This document shows positions 53,401 through 62,885 of a DNA stretch of 64,000 nucleotides, piece after piece (the stretch's first letter is position 1; every line of letters starts with the position of its first letter). The position numbers and the translations under genes were made by a program. The stretch lies in contig NZ_CP019064.1 in the NCBI RefSeq assembly GCF_002951615.1, positions 62,001-126,000 on the forward strand. The letters run 5' to 3'. The notes beneath the pieces were generated by a model, which worked only from the letters and a program-made list of their open reading frames with translations, was not told the DNA's origin and ran no database searches. This DNA comes from Rahnella sikkimica. GTDB lineage: Bacteria; Pseudomonadota; Gammaproteobacteria; Enterobacterales; Enterobacteriaceae.

Positions 53401-53942
53401 TGAAACCATGTTTTTTATTATCCGCCATCTGCAGCGTGTGGCTGCTGACCGGCTGTGCCGGCGTCAGCGGTGACCTCGAATGTAACGCCACCACCAGCGA
53501 CCGCTGTATGACGATGGGGCAGGCCAACCAGAAAGCGCGTCAGCTGTCAGGTGACGCGGCGGGAAAGCCGGATGCGGGCGCACTGCCTGGACTGGTTAAC
53601 CCGCCGCCGCAGGCATTGGTCACGCCGTCTGCAAATTCGTATGCGCTGCCAGACCGTCCGGTTGTGGCGGGCGCTGTACGTCCTGCGCCGCAGGCACCCG
53701 TGCATCCTGCTCCCCTGAATAGACCGCTGGCCAACACGTCCGTCACGCCATTGTCCCTGCCGTCCTGCCCGACCGGCCGCTGTGACAGCCCCGGTCAGGT
53801 ACGGGCACAGCGCTCCGTGGAAGACATTGCCCACGTCTGGGTTGCGCCCTGGGTCGATGCCGACGACGTCTTTCACCAGCCCGGTCGTGTGTCGTTCGTC
53901 GTAAACGATGCCCGCTGGCAGATACCGACTTCAATTCAATAA
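53397..53942 (+). CDS. traV: TraV lipoprotein of the outer core
   Basis: A 181-residue lipoprotein: MMKPCFLLSAICSVWLLTGC ends with the lipobox LTGC. Two cysteines in LECNATTSDRCMTM and a pair in SCPTGRCDSPG are typical of TraV. A Pro-rich middle and a WVAPWVDADDVFHQPGRVSF end follow. VirB7 counterpart, contacts TraK. Confidence 0.92.
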   Translation: MMKPCFLLSAICSVWLLTGCAGVSGDLECNATTSDRCMTMGQANQKARQLSGDAAGKPDAGALPGLVNPPPQALVTPSANSYALPDRPVVAGAVRPAPQAPVHPAPLNRPLANTSVTPLSLPSCPTGRCDSPGQVRAQRSVEDIAHVWVAPWVDADDVFHQPGRVSFVVNDARWQIPTSIQ

Positions 53943-53954
53943 GGATGCCTGAAC

Positions 53955-56546
53955 ATGGAACGTATCGTCGAAACCTTTAACCGCCTGATGTCGTCTTTCA
54001 AGATGCCGGACGGCGCCGCCGAGGCTAACCGAACACTCGGCGACATGCAGTATCCGCAGATCAGCAGCCAGCTGCCGTATCGCGATTTTGACAAGGAAAG
54101 CGGCCTGTTTATGAACAAAGGGTCGCTGGGATTTTTGCTGCAGGCCATCCCGCTGATTGGTGCCAACGAGCACATCATCGGCGTGCTTGACGACATGGTC
54201 AAAAGCAAGCTGCCGCGTAATACCCCTATCTCTTTTCACCTCGTCTCCAGCCGTGCGATCGGGGAACAGATCGACGCCGGCCTGCGGGATTTTCGCTGGA
54301 CGGGCAAAGACGCCGGTAAATTTAACGCCATCACCCGGGCGTTTTATCAGCGTGCGACGCAAAAACAGTTCAACAGCCCGACGAACCTGCCGCTGACGCT
54401 GCGCGATTACCGCCTGTATATCTCCTATGCGATGAAGACCAAAAAGCGCACACCGGCGGCCATCACCGAGCTGACGCACCTGCTGAAGGTGCTGCGCGCC
54501 TCGCTGGACTCGGCAAAAATTACCTGTGTCCCGGCCACGCAGGACGAATTTGTGCACCTCATCAGCCAGATGGTGAACCACCGCGACGGTGAATTGCACG
54601 CTGACCCCGTGAAGGTGGACGCCTTTGACGAGCTGAACCGCGTGTGCGTTGATCGCAGTATTAACCTGAAGGTGAAGCCGGATTACCTGACGGTGTCGCT
54701 TAATCAGCCGGGCGGTAAAAAATCGCATACCCGCGTGATGAACTTCATGCTGGAGAAGAACCCGGACATCTTCTTCCTGTGGCAGGGCGGGGACAATATC
54801 TGCAACCTGCTCAGCCCCGATCTGAGTATTTCTAACCCGTTCGTCATCACTTTTACGCTCGAGGCCGAAGATCAGGTCAGCACGCAGGGTGAAGCGTCGC
54901 GAAAATTTTTAGACCTGGATAAAAAGGCCAACTCGGCCTACGCCAAAATCTTCCCCGGCGTTATCAAACAGGCCAAAGAGTGGGGCGACCTGCGTGAGCG
55001 TCTGAACAGCAACCAGAGCTGTCTGGTGCGCTATTACTTCAACATCACCACCTTCTGCCCGGACAACGATGACGACGCCCTGGTCTGCGAACAGCAGGTT
55101 ATCAACACGTTCAAAAAGAACGGCCTGCAGCTGTACGCGCCGACCTATATGCAGATGCGTAACTATCTTGCCATGTTCCCGTTTATGGCGGCGGAAGGCT
55201 TATGGGACGACATGAAAGCCAGCGGCGCGACCTGCCGCACCGAAAGTACGCAGGTGGTGAACCTGATGCCGCTGGTCGCCGACAACCGGCTGTGCGGCGG
55301 CGGCCTGCTGGCACCATCTTACCGCCATCAGCTGGCCTTTCTGGACATCTACGGCACGGGGCTGGGCAACACCAACTACAACATGGCGGTGACCGGCACC
55401 TCGGGCGCGGGCAAAACCGGTCTGGTTCAGCCCATACTGCGCAGCGTACTGGATTCCGGCGGCATCGTCTGGGTGTTTGATATGGGCGACGGCTATAAGT
55501 CGTTTTGCGAAAACGTCGGCGGCACCTATCTGGACGGCAGTTCGCTCAAGTTCAACCCGTTTGCCAACATCACCAACATTAACGAATCCGGCGAACGTAT
55601 CCGCGACCAGCTGGCGGTGCTCGCCAGCCCGAACGGCACGCTCGATGAGGTGCATGAAGACCTGCTGCTCAAAGGCGTGCTCAACGCGTGGAACGCGAAG
55701 AAGAACAAAGCCCGTATCGATGACGTGGTGTTCTATCTCGATAAAGAACGCCAGTCAGAGCGTTACAGCAACTCGCCGGGGATCACCGGCCGCCTCGATG
55801 ACATTATCGAGCTGCTGGCCAAGTACACCACGTCCGGGATATACGGCGAATACTTCAACAGCGATGAACCGTCCCTGACCGACGATGCCCGCATGATTGT
55901 GCTGGAGCTGGGCGGCCTGCAGGACAAGCCGGCGCTGCTGGCGGCGGTGATGTTCTCCCTCATTATCTACATCGAAGACAAGATGTACCGCAGCCCGCGC
56001 AGCCAGAAGAAGTGCTGCACCATCGATGAAGGCTGGAAGCTGCTCAACTTCAAAAACGAGAAGGTCGGCGCCTTTATCGAAACCGGCTACCGCACCGTGC
56101 GCCGTCATCTGGGCTCGTTTATCACCATCAGCCAGAACATCAAGGACTTTGACGCCGACGATGCGTCCTCTGCCGCGAAGGCGGCGTGGGGCAACTCGGC
56201 GTTTAAAGTGGTGCTCAAGCAGGACACCGCCGAGTTCAAAGCCTACAACCAGAACCGGAAAAATCAGTTCAGCGAACATGAGCGGCAGGTGATTGAGAAA
56301 TTTGGCGATGCCAAAGACCAGTGGTTCAGCAGCTTTATGCTGCGCATCAACGACACCAGCTCGTTCCACCGGCTGTTTGTCGATCCGCTTAGCCGCGCGA
56401 TGTTCAGCTCGGACGGTAAAGACTTCGAATTTATCCGCGAACAGCGCCGCTGCGGCGTCGATATCCACGACGCCGTGTATGCCCTGGCGAAACGTAAGTT
56501 TGCTGATGAAATGGATGAACTGGAAAACTGGGAGGATGCCGCATGA
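53955..56546 (+). CDS. traC: TraC pilus assembly ATPase (VirB4-like)
   Basis: An 863-residue ATPase. The N-terminal part (1-~450) is the VirB4-type membrane-associated region; Walker A GTSGAGKTGLV (~480), Walker B RMIVLELGG (~645) and CTIDEGWKLL (~688) lie in the C-terminal part, where a RecA-like fold is completed by SFITISQNIKDF. It powers pilin extraction and pilus growth. Confidence 0.96.
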   Translation: MERIVETFNRLMSSFKMPDGAAEANRTLGDMQYPQISSQLPYRDFDKESGLFMNKGSLGFLLQAIPLIGANEHIIGVLDDMVKSKLPRNTPISFHLVSSRAIGEQIDAGLRDFRWTGKDAGKFNAITRAFYQRATQKQFNSPTNLPLTLRDYRLYISYAMKTKKRTPAAITELTHLLKVLRASLDSAKITCVPATQDEFVHLISQMVNHRDGELHADPVKVDAFDELNRVCVDRSINLKVKPDYLTVSLNQPGGKKSHTRVMNFMLEKNPDIFFLWQGGDNICNLLSPDLSISNPFVITFTLEAEDQVSTQGEASRKFLDLDKKANSAYAKIFPGVIKQAKEWGDLRERLNSNQSCLVRYYFNITTFCPDNDDDALVCEQQVINTFKKNGLQLYAPTYMQMRNYLAMFPFMAAEGLWDDMKASGATCRTESTQVVNLMPLVADNRLCGGGLLAPSYRHQLAFLDIYGTGLGNTNYNMAVTGTSGAGKTGLVQPILRSVLDSGGIVWVFDMGDGYKSFCENVGGTYLDGSSLKFNPFANITNINESGERIRDQLAVLASPNGTLDEVHEDLLLKGVLNAWNAKKNKARIDDVVFYLDKERQSERYSNSPGITGRLDDIIELLAKYTTSGIYGEYFNSDEPSLTDDARMIVLELGGLQDKPALLAAVMFSLIIYIEDKMYRSPRSQKKCCTIDEGWKLLNFKNEKVGAFIETGYRTVRRHLGSFITISQNIKDFDADDASSAAKAAWGNSAFKVVLKQDTAEFKAYNQNRKNQFSEHERQVIEKFGDAKDQWFSSFMLRINDTSSFHRLFVDPLSRAMFSSDGKDFEFIREQRRCGVDIHDAVYALAKRKFADEMDELENWEDAA

Positions 56547-56968
56547 CCACCGGACTGACTGAGCAAAACGTCTCTCAACCTATTGCGCCGGTCAAAAAGC
56601 GCAGCAAACGTCGCAACCGCTGCATTGTGCCGGTGGCCATCGTTGCCGGCGTGATGCTGATGTTGAATGCCGCCATAGCACTGCTGCTCATCCAGTGGCA
56701 GACGCCTGTGACCGTGGCCTTTGATATGAAAGGCACCGTTGACCAGTTTATGACGCAGACCGCGCAGCATCAGCTGACGCAGGGGGAGAGTGATGCCCTG
56801 ACGCTGCGCTTTACCACCGCGCTCGACGCCAGCCTGAAAGACTACCAGCACCGCCACGACGCGCTGATTTTAGTCGCCCCGTCCGTGGTGTCGGGCGTGA
56901 AGGACATTACGGCCGATATTCAGCGCGACGTGGCCCGCCAGATGCGCGCGGCTAAGGATGCCCAATGA
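56543..56968 (+). CDS. trbI: TrbI transfer protein
   Basis: A 141-residue inner-membrane protein with one helix (PVAIVAGVMLMLNAAIALLL) after a basic N-terminus and a periplasmic helical tail, matching F TrbI, which affects pilus retraction. ATGA-type overlaps with traC and traW. Confidence 0.85.
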   Translation: MTTGLTEQNVSQPIAPVKKRSKRRNRCIVPVAIVAGVMLMLNAAIALLLIQWQTPVTVAFDMKGTVDQFMTQTAQHQLTQGESDALTLRFTTALDASLKDYQHRHDALILVAPSVVSGVKDITADIQRDVARQMRAAKDAQ

Positions 56969-57592
56969 AACGCGCCTGCCTGATTATGCTTTTATGTGGC
57001 CTGAGTTCAGCCCGCGCCGCTGACCTCGGCACCTGGGGGATTTCTATCCGATTGCCGAACCTGACCTGGTTGGCACCATTAAACAGCGGCTCGGTGACAT
57101 GGAAAAAAGCGGCGAGCTGGCCCAAAAGCAGGACGAGTTTAAACAGCGGGTGATTGAGAACAGCCTGCGGCCGGCGCCTGTCCGGGGGTGGCCATCGCTC
57201 GGGAGAACACCACGCGTCTGTATGACCCATCCTTTATCGTCAGCCAGGACATCAGCGACCATCAGGGCCACGTGTTTGCCAAGAAAGGGCAGCGGGTGAA
57301 CCCGCTCGACAGCGTGCCCTTCGCGCAGACCCTCTACTTTATTGACGCCGACGACAAGCGTCAGCTGGCCTGGTTTAAAACGCAAAAGTCCACGACGCTG
57401 AGTGCCAAAGTCATTCTGGTCAACGGCGACATTGCGCTGGCCACGAAGGCGCTCGGTACGCGCATTTATTTCGATCAGGACGGCGTGCTGACCAAAAAGT
57501 TTGCGCTGACCGCCGTGCCGGCGCGCGTGACCGCGGCGCCTGACGGGGTTCATCTGCAGATTGATACGTTTGCCGTGGAGGGCCAGCCATGA
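56965..57592 (+). CDS. traW: TraW, split by two apparent frameshifts
   Basis: Signal peptide and start are at 56965 (MKRACLIMLLCGLSSARA, then ADLGTWG). The frame breaks at a run of five Gs (CTGGGGGATT, about 57038): the next frame reads DFYPIAEPDLVGTIKQRLGD... to NSLRPAPVRG. It breaks again at five Gs (CCGGGGGTGG, about 57186) before VAIARENTTRLYDPSF. Adding one G at each place restores a 209-residue TraW (F: 210). TraW is a periplasmic pilus assembly protein working with TrbC. Base-call error is the simplest reading; otherwise the gene is dead. Confidence 0.88.
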
Positions 57593-58574
57593 GCCTGCTG
57601 CGCACTTTCACCCTGTTGCTGTTACTGCTGGGCAGTACGCAGACGTTCGCCGCCGACCCGCAGTGCGAAGGCCGGTTTGTCAATCCGATCACCGATATCT
57701 GCTGGGAGTGTATTTTCCCGATCTCCATCGGCAGCGTGGCCGTGTCCACCGGAACCGTGCCGGACACCGCCAACCCGGTCAGCCCCATCCAGTTTTGCCC
57801 GATGGGCATTTTGTACCGCGTCGGCCTCGCCATTGGCTACTGGGAACCGATGGCCCTGACGGACGTGACGCGGTCACCTTACTGCATGGTCAATCTGGGC
57901 GGTTTTAACCTCAACGTCGGCAAGGTCGGCTCCGGCACGGCGGGACAAAGTGACAAGCCGGCGGCCGGCGCGTTCTACCACGTTCACTGGTACAAATATC
58001 CGCTGACCTACTGGCTCAATATCATCACCTCCGCCGGTTGCCTGCAGGGGGCGACATGGACATCGGCTACCTCTCCGAGCTGGATCCGATGTGGAACGAC
58101 AGCTCGCTGGGCTTAATCATTTCCCCGGAAGCCATGTTGTTTAACAACGTCATTGCGCAGGGCGCCTGCGCGGCGGATGCCATCGCCAGCGCGGTTTACA
58201 AACCCATCGATGCGCTGTTCTGGTGTGCCGGTTCGCAGGGTTCGATGTACCCGTTTTCCGGCTGGGTCTCCAACGAGTTCAGCGCCCTGCAGTCCTCGGT
58301 GCTGGTCAGCGAGCGCATGGCCTTCAAGCTGCACCGGCAGGGCATGATCATGAACTCCATCGGCGCCGACACGGCGGTCTGCTTTGAGTACCCGTCCCCA
58401 GTCATTCCCAAAGAGCGCTGGCGATATCAGATGGTCAACATGTACCCGGACGTTCTGCAGTGCCACCCGTTCGGTCAGACGGTCATGCGCTGGGAGGCGG
58501 GGCACAACCCGCCGAACGGGCGCAAGAACTTCGGTTATCTCATCTGGCGTAAGCGCAACTGCGTATTTTTATAA
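57589..58574 (+). CDS. traU: TraU, split by one apparent frameshift
   Basis: The N-terminal part (MSLLRTFTLLLLLLGSTQTF, cleaved after AFA-type site, to IITSAGCLQ) breaks at five Gs (CAGGGGGCGA, about 58049) and continues in the next frame with GDMDIGYLSELDPMWNDSSL to the end KNFGYLIWRKRNCVFL. With one more G the gene would give 328 residues (F TraU: 330). Many conserved cysteines are present. TraU works in pilus assembly and DNA transfer in the periplasm. Overlaps traW by four bases. Confidence 0.9.
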
Positions 58575-58585
58575 GGAAACGGGTT

Positions 58586-58807
58586 ATGGACAACATCGAT
58601 CGTATTACCGAGCTGGAGCAGGGGCTGTTTGACCTGCGTCTGAAGGTCATCACCGGTAAATGCCAGCGCCCGTCGGCGCCGTTTTGCACCGAATGCGGCA
58701 ATGCCATTCCGGCGCGCCGCCGTCAGACGCTTCCGGGCGTGCAACTGTGCGTGGGGTGTCAGGAAGTGGCCGAGGTGCGTCAGCGCAATTTCGGGGGGCG
58801 TGCATGA
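58586..58807 (+). CDS. traR: TraR/DksA-type zinc-finger protein
   Basis: A 73-residue protein with FCTECGNAIPARRRQ and LCVGCQEVAEVRQ, a C4 zinc finger as in F TraR, which mimics ppGpp/DksA on RNA polymerase. The acidic N-terminal helix (MDNIDRITELEQGLFDLRLK) would enter the secondary channel. AAGGAAA precedes the ATG. In F, traR is between traV and traC; here it lies between traU and trbC, which is unusual. Confidence 0.87.
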   Translation: MDNIDRITELEQGLFDLRLKVITGKCQRPSAPFCTECGNAIPARRRQTLPGVQLCVGCQEVAEVRQRNFGGRA

Positions 58808-59421
58808 AAAATTACCGTGCGTTGTTACTGGCCACCCTGTTCACCCTGCCGGCCTATGCTGTCGCGGCGTCGGTACAGGGCGACCAGCAGTTTATCAACG
58901 AGCAGCTTCGCGCCGGTGAGGCAATGCGTCATGCACCGGTGCCGGATTTCTTAAAATCGCTGCCGGGCAATGCGGCGCTTAGCGCCCCGCAACAGTCGTT
59001 TATCGAGGGGCTGAGATCTGACACACCGCAGGCTATGCCGGAAAAACCGGTGCCGCAGGCGCTCTATTTTGTGTCGTTCTCAATGCCCGAAGACGGGCTG
59101 AAGGCGCTCGTACTGGAGGCTGACCGCCTGCGCATTCCGGCCACGCTGCGCGGGCTGGTTAACAACGACCTCCGTCAGACCGCGAATGCGGTGCTCAAAC
59201 TGGTCAGCGATGATAAACGCGGCGGCGTGCAGGTTGACCCGACCGCTTACAAGACCTATGGGATTACCGCTGTGCCCGCACTGGTGGTGACCTGCAATGG
59301 TCACTATGACCGCGTGGGCGGCAACATAGCGCCGGTGCAGGCGCTGCGCAAAATCGCTGAATCAGGCGAGTGCAGTGCGGTGGCGAAAAAGCTGCTGACG
59401 GCGGCGGGAGAATCGCGATGA
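58804..59421 (+). CDS. trbC: TrbC periplasmic pilus assembly protein
   Basis: A 205-residue protein from ATG 58804 with signal peptide MKNYRALLLATLFTLPAYAVA. The central and C-terminal part (YFVSFSMPEDGLKALVLEAD, LRGLVNNDLRQT, DPTAYKTYGITAVPALVV) is thioredoxin-like without the CxxC, as in F-type TrbC. ATGA overlap with traR. Confidence 0.92.
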   Translation: MKNYRALLLATLFTLPAYAVAASVQGDQQFINEQLRAGEAMRHAPVPDFLKSLPGNAALSAPQQSFIEGLRSDTPQAMPEKPVPQALYFVSFSMPEDGLKALVLEADRLRIPATLRGLVNNDLRQTANAVLKLVSDDKRGGVQVDPTAYKTYGITAVPALVVTCNGHYDRVGGNIAPVQALRKIAESGECSAVAKKLLTAAGESR

Positions 59422-61301
59422 ATAAATGGATAACCGCTCTCTCGTGGGCCGTATTGCTTATCGCGCTGGCGTCGATTTTTTGGGTGTTGTCCGCCAATGC
59501 TAACGATCAGTATAACGCCGGTTCCGGCTATGCCAGCAGCATTAAAGACAGCAGCGGCAAGACCATTATCGCATTCGATCCGTCCGCTGCGCTGCCTGAC
59601 TACACGGCGAGTCCTGCGGAGTCCGGTTACTACGGCGGCGTGACGGCGGGCAGCACCAACCTCGATACGCAGGGCAATCAGGCGCTGGCCACCAGCGAGG
59701 CGGGCAAGGCCATCACCGACTCGATCCTCAATAACCCCAAAGATCCCATTTCAATGGACGCGCCGTTTATCAGCGCCGGAACGGACGCGCAGGCCAACGC
59801 CGAAAGCGTCACCAACGGTTCTTTTGACGGCTGTGAGGCGCAGCAGGTCAGCAAAACCGAGTTCACTACGCACATCTGCGAGCGGGACATTAACGTGACG
59901 CGCACCTGCACCCGCGATGCTTATATCTCCGGCAACTATGTCCCGGTGCGGGTGCAAAAAAACATCAGCGTGGCCAACGCCGGCTTTACCTTTGTACGCG
60001 ACGGCTCGCGAGTGCGCGGGGACTTTGTGTCGCCGGTGTCCGGGACGGTTCTTGCGGCCAATTTTGATTATGTCCTGAAAAGTGGCATGAACGGTTACAC
60101 CCAGAGTTCAACCATCGTGGCGTTAGGCTCCACCGTGGTCGTGAAGGCTTATGGGAACGGCAATTACGGCCTCAACGTTTCTCAGTTTCCCCTGACGGCC
60201 GGCCAGACCTACAGCGTGTATCTGGACATCAACCAGAAGCAGCATCACGACACGTTCGTCAATGCCCTGCTCAATAACCTGCAGGGTAAGAACGGCACCT
60301 GGACCACGTTCTCCCTGAACATGGTCGTGCTGGCGGATGAGCAGACATGGCAGGGCACTGCCAGCTGGCCGGGGGCGTGTGCACTGGCACAGGAAGCCGG
60401 GGCGCAGCTTGTCAGCAGCACCTGCTCCGTGGGCGGCGGCGAGCGTCAGATTGTGGTCGACGGCGTTTCGCACAGCGTGTACAGCGACTGCTGGCAGTAC
60501 ACCGATACCTACCGCACGCAGGAGGCCGATGAGGGGACCTGTGCCACCTATGCCGCCAATTCCGCCTGCACGCTGGCCACCCAGCAATGTGCGTATTCCC
60601 TCGACGGTATATGCCTGCATCAGAACGTGACCTACAGCTGTGAGAGGAAAATCACCGGGACAGGCATGGTCTGCGGCGGCGAATTCTTCTGTACCGACGG
60701 CTCCTGTGCGCAGGCGGTGAACGGCCAGAGTGACAGCTTCCAGAAAGCCGTTTCCCAGCTGGCCGCCGTGGCCGCCGCAGGCAAAGACGTCGCGACAATG
60801 AACGACGTGAACGTCAGCGCCTTTACCGGTCGCGGTCAGTCATGTCGTAAGGCGGCGGTGGGCTTTAACAACTGCTGCAAAGCCTCCGGCTGGGGCAGCG
60901 ACGTGGGGCTGGCCAACTGCAGCAGCGACGAAAAAGCGCTGGGCAAGGCCAAAGAGCGCCTGCTGACCGTGGACGTCGGCGAATACTGCAGCAAGAAAGT
61001 GCTGGGCGGGTGCCTGGAGAAAAAGCGCAGCTACTGCGTGTTCGACTCCAAACTTGCCCAGATTGTTCAGCAGCAGGGGCGTCAGTGGCAGCTGGGTATC
61101 GGCTTTGGCTCAGCAGAATCCCCGAACTGTTCGGGCATCAACGTTGCGCAGCTGCAGGCGCTGAACTTCGCCATCATGGACTTTAAAAACTTCTATGCCG
61201 ATCTGGAAAACGGTTCGGCCATCCCGGACGGCGACGCTCTGGCCGAGCGCATCAAAGAGCAGGTTGCCGCGCAGATGCAGCAGGCGGGAGGCGGAAAATG
61301 A
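59418..61301 (+). CDS. traN: TraN mating-pair stabilisation protein
   Basis: A 627-residue outer-membrane protein from ATG 59418, signal peptide ending near SANAN. Cysteine-rich, especially after residue ~340 (CSVGGGERQIVVDGVSHSVY, CERKITGTGMVCGG, NNCCKASGWGSDVGLANC). The middle region (about 200-330) is the variable part that in F relatives binds recipient outer-membrane proteins and sets host preference. Its FTFVRDGSRVRGDFVSPVSG variant was not matched to a known TraN class. ATGA overlap with trbC. Confidence 0.93.
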   Translation: MNKWITALSWAVLLIALASIFWVLSANANDQYNAGSGYASSIKDSSGKTIIAFDPSAALPDYTASPAESGYYGGVTAGSTNLDTQGNQALATSEAGKAITDSILNNPKDPISMDAPFISAGTDAQANAESVTNGSFDGCEAQQVSKTEFTTHICERDINVTRTCTRDAYISGNYVPVRVQKNISVANAGFTFVRDGSRVRGDFVSPVSGTVLAANFDYVLKSGMNGYTQSSTIVALGSTVVVKAYGNGNYGLNVSQFPLTAGQTYSVYLDINQKQHHDTFVNALLNNLQGKNGTWTTFSLNMVVLADEQTWQGTASWPGACALAQEAGAQLVSSTCSVGGGERQIVVDGVSHSVYSDCWQYTDTYRTQEADEGTCATYAANSACTLATQQCAYSLDGICLHQNVTYSCERKITGTGMVCGGEFFCTDGSCAQAVNGQSDSFQKAVSQLAAVAAAGKDVATMNDVNVSAFTGRGQSCRKAAVGFNNCCKASGWGSDVGLANCSSDEKALGKAKERLLTVDVGEYCSKKVLGGCLEKKRSYCVFDSKLAQIVQQQGRQWQLGIGFGSAESPNCSGINVAQLQALNFAIMDFKNFYADLENGSAIPDGDALAERIKEQVAAQMQQAGGGK

Positions 61302-62053
61302 GACGCACACTCTGTCTGCTCCCCCTTCTGCTAACGGTCACGGCAGTGCACGCCGACCAGCCGGCGCTGAACGATTCGGTCGGCTGGCACTGGTACAACG
61401 AGCCGCAGGAAGAAGATGAGCCCGAACTGGCGACACCGGCACCTGCACCTGCCATGACGCCGTCAGAGCAAAAAGCGCAGCTGCAGCAGGCGACCAAAGC
61501 GGCGCTGGACACCGCCATTTTGTACCCGACGCCGCAGAACTTTAAGCGCTACATGACATTGCAGAACTTCTGGACGGGCAAGGCGGGCGAGTTCAGCCAG
61601 TCGGCCAAGCAGGCCATGCTGATGTACCCCGAGCTGGATTACAACCTCAAATTTAGCCACTACAACGGCACGGTGCCCGCCCAGCTGCAGGCCGATCAGG
61701 CGAAGGCAAAAGACGCCATTGCAGCGCTTACCGCCGACCACGGCCTGTTCTTCTTCTACCGTGGTAAAGAGCCGCGCGACAACCTGCTGGCCAGCGTGGT
61801 GAAAGACTTTTGCACTGAGAATGGCATCAGCCTGATGGCCATCAGCGTGGACGGGGCAATAAGCCCGACGCTGCCGCAAAGCCGTACCGAGAGCGGGCAG
61901 GCTCAGAGAATGGGCATCCGCTATTTTCCGGCGCTGTTTCTGGTTAACCCGCGTGATGAAAGCTATCAGCCGGTGGCCTACGGCTTTATCACGCCCGATG
62001 ACCTGTCGAAGCAGTTTTTGAACGTGGCCACTGGCTTTAAACCGAACTTTTAA
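61298..62053 (+). CDS. traF: TraF thioredoxin-like pilus assembly protein
   Basis: A 251-residue periplasmic protein with signal peptide (MRRTLCLLPLLLTVTAVHA) and a thioredoxin fold lacking the CxxC (LFFFYRGKEPRDNLLASVVK, GIRYFPALFLVNP), like F TraF. An N-terminal helical domain has LDTAILYPTPQNFKRYMTLQ. Overlaps traN by four bases. Confidence 0.94.
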   Translation: MRRTLCLLPLLLTVTAVHADQPALNDSVGWHWYNEPQEEDEPELATPAPAPAMTPSEQKAQLQQATKAALDTAILYPTPQNFKRYMTLQNFWTGKAGEFSQSAKQAMLMYPELDYNLKFSHYNGTVPAQLQADQAKAKDAIAALTADHGLFFFYRGKEPRDNLLASVVKDFCTENGISLMAISVDGAISPTLPQSRTESGQAQRMGIRYFPALFLVNPRDESYQPVAYGFITPDDLSKQFLNVATGFKPNF

Positions 62054-62064
62054 GGGACTAAATA

Positions 62065-62607
62065 ATGATGCGTAAGCATATAAAAACGGCCTGTTTATCG
62101 GCGCTTTTACTGAGCGTCACCGCGCAGGCTTCGACCTGGGATTACATCCGTGCGATAGAGGCGACTAAAGGAAATCCTTCCACGTCAGCACCGGAAAAGA
62201 CGGTTAAACCCGCGGTAAAAGCGGCCCGCTGGTCGACGCTTACCAGCGGCCAGCGCGTCAATCTGAACGACTGGCGGGTGGTGGTCTTCATGCAGTCCAC
62301 CTGCGAATACTGCCACCGGTTTGACCCGATGCTCAAAGCGTTCTCTGAGGAGTCCGGGCTGACGGTGACGGCGTTCAGCCTTGATGCAAAGGGCGATGAC
62401 GCGTTCCCGGATGCCCTGCAGGCGACGCCGGAGGTGATGGTGCAGTTCTTCACGCCGGGCATGCCGGTGGCCACGCCGACCACGTTTTTAGTCAACGTCC
62501 ATACGCTGGCCACCTATCCGCTGCTTCAGGGCGCGGTGGATAAAGCAGCGTTGGCCTCCCGTCTGGATGAGGTGTTTCAGATAGCGATGAACGGGAGTGC
62601 GCGATGA
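62065..62607 (+). CDS. trbB: TrbB disulfide isomerase-like protein
   Basis: A 180-residue periplasmic thioredoxin-like protein with signal peptide (MMRKHIKTACLSALLLSVTAQA) and active CxxC in FMQSTCEYCHRFDP, cis-Pro in ATPTTFLVN. It aids folding of the cysteine-rich TraN, TraU and TraH. In F traQ and artA would lie between traF and trbB; they are absent here. Confidence 0.9.
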   Translation: MMRKHIKTACLSALLLSVTAQASTWDYIRAIEATKGNPSTSAPEKTVKPAVKAARWSTLTSGQRVNLNDWRVVVFMQSTCEYCHRFDPMLKAFSEESGLTVTAFSLDAKGDDAFPDALQATPEVMVQFFTPGMPVATPTTFLVNVHTLATYPLLQGAVDKAALASRLDEVFQIAMNGSAR

Positions 62608-62885
62608 CATTCACAAAGCACAGTAAACAGGTTTTACGTTTGTCAGACGAGACGCTGAAGGCTGTCTCCCTGTATCTGATTTTCTTCGGCTTGCTGGTGA
62701 TGGTCGCCATTGGTGCGTCGTGGGGAGTGTGGGGATTCTGGTTCGCGCCGTTGTCGTTGAGGTGGTTTATCGCCGCCGTTGTGCTGCTGTCTGCGGGGTG
62801 TTTCGGGCTGCTGGTGTTAGACGTAAAGCGATGCATCAGGAAGGTAAAGCTGAAACTCAATGCGCGCAAAGGCGAGAAATCATGA
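62604..62885 (+). CDS. Small membrane protein between trbB and traH (TrbF/TrbJ position)
   Basis: A 93-residue protein with two hydrophobic helices (SLYLIFFGLLVMVAIGASWG and FIAAVVLLSAGCFGLLVLDV) and basic ends. F has trbJ and trbF here. Likeness to TrbF is limited to topology, so the name is not given. ATGA overlaps on both sides show it is part of the operon. Confidence 0.75.
   Translation: MTFTKHSKQVLRLSDETLKAVSLYLIFFGLLVMVAIGASWGVWGFWFAPLSLRWFIAAVVLLSAGCFGLLVLDVKRCIRKVKLKLNARKGEKS

Noticed and set aside
56965..58574. Programmed frameshifting in traW and traU
   Set aside because: F-type homologues are single frames, and the sites are plain G5 runs without slippery heptamer or downstream signal.
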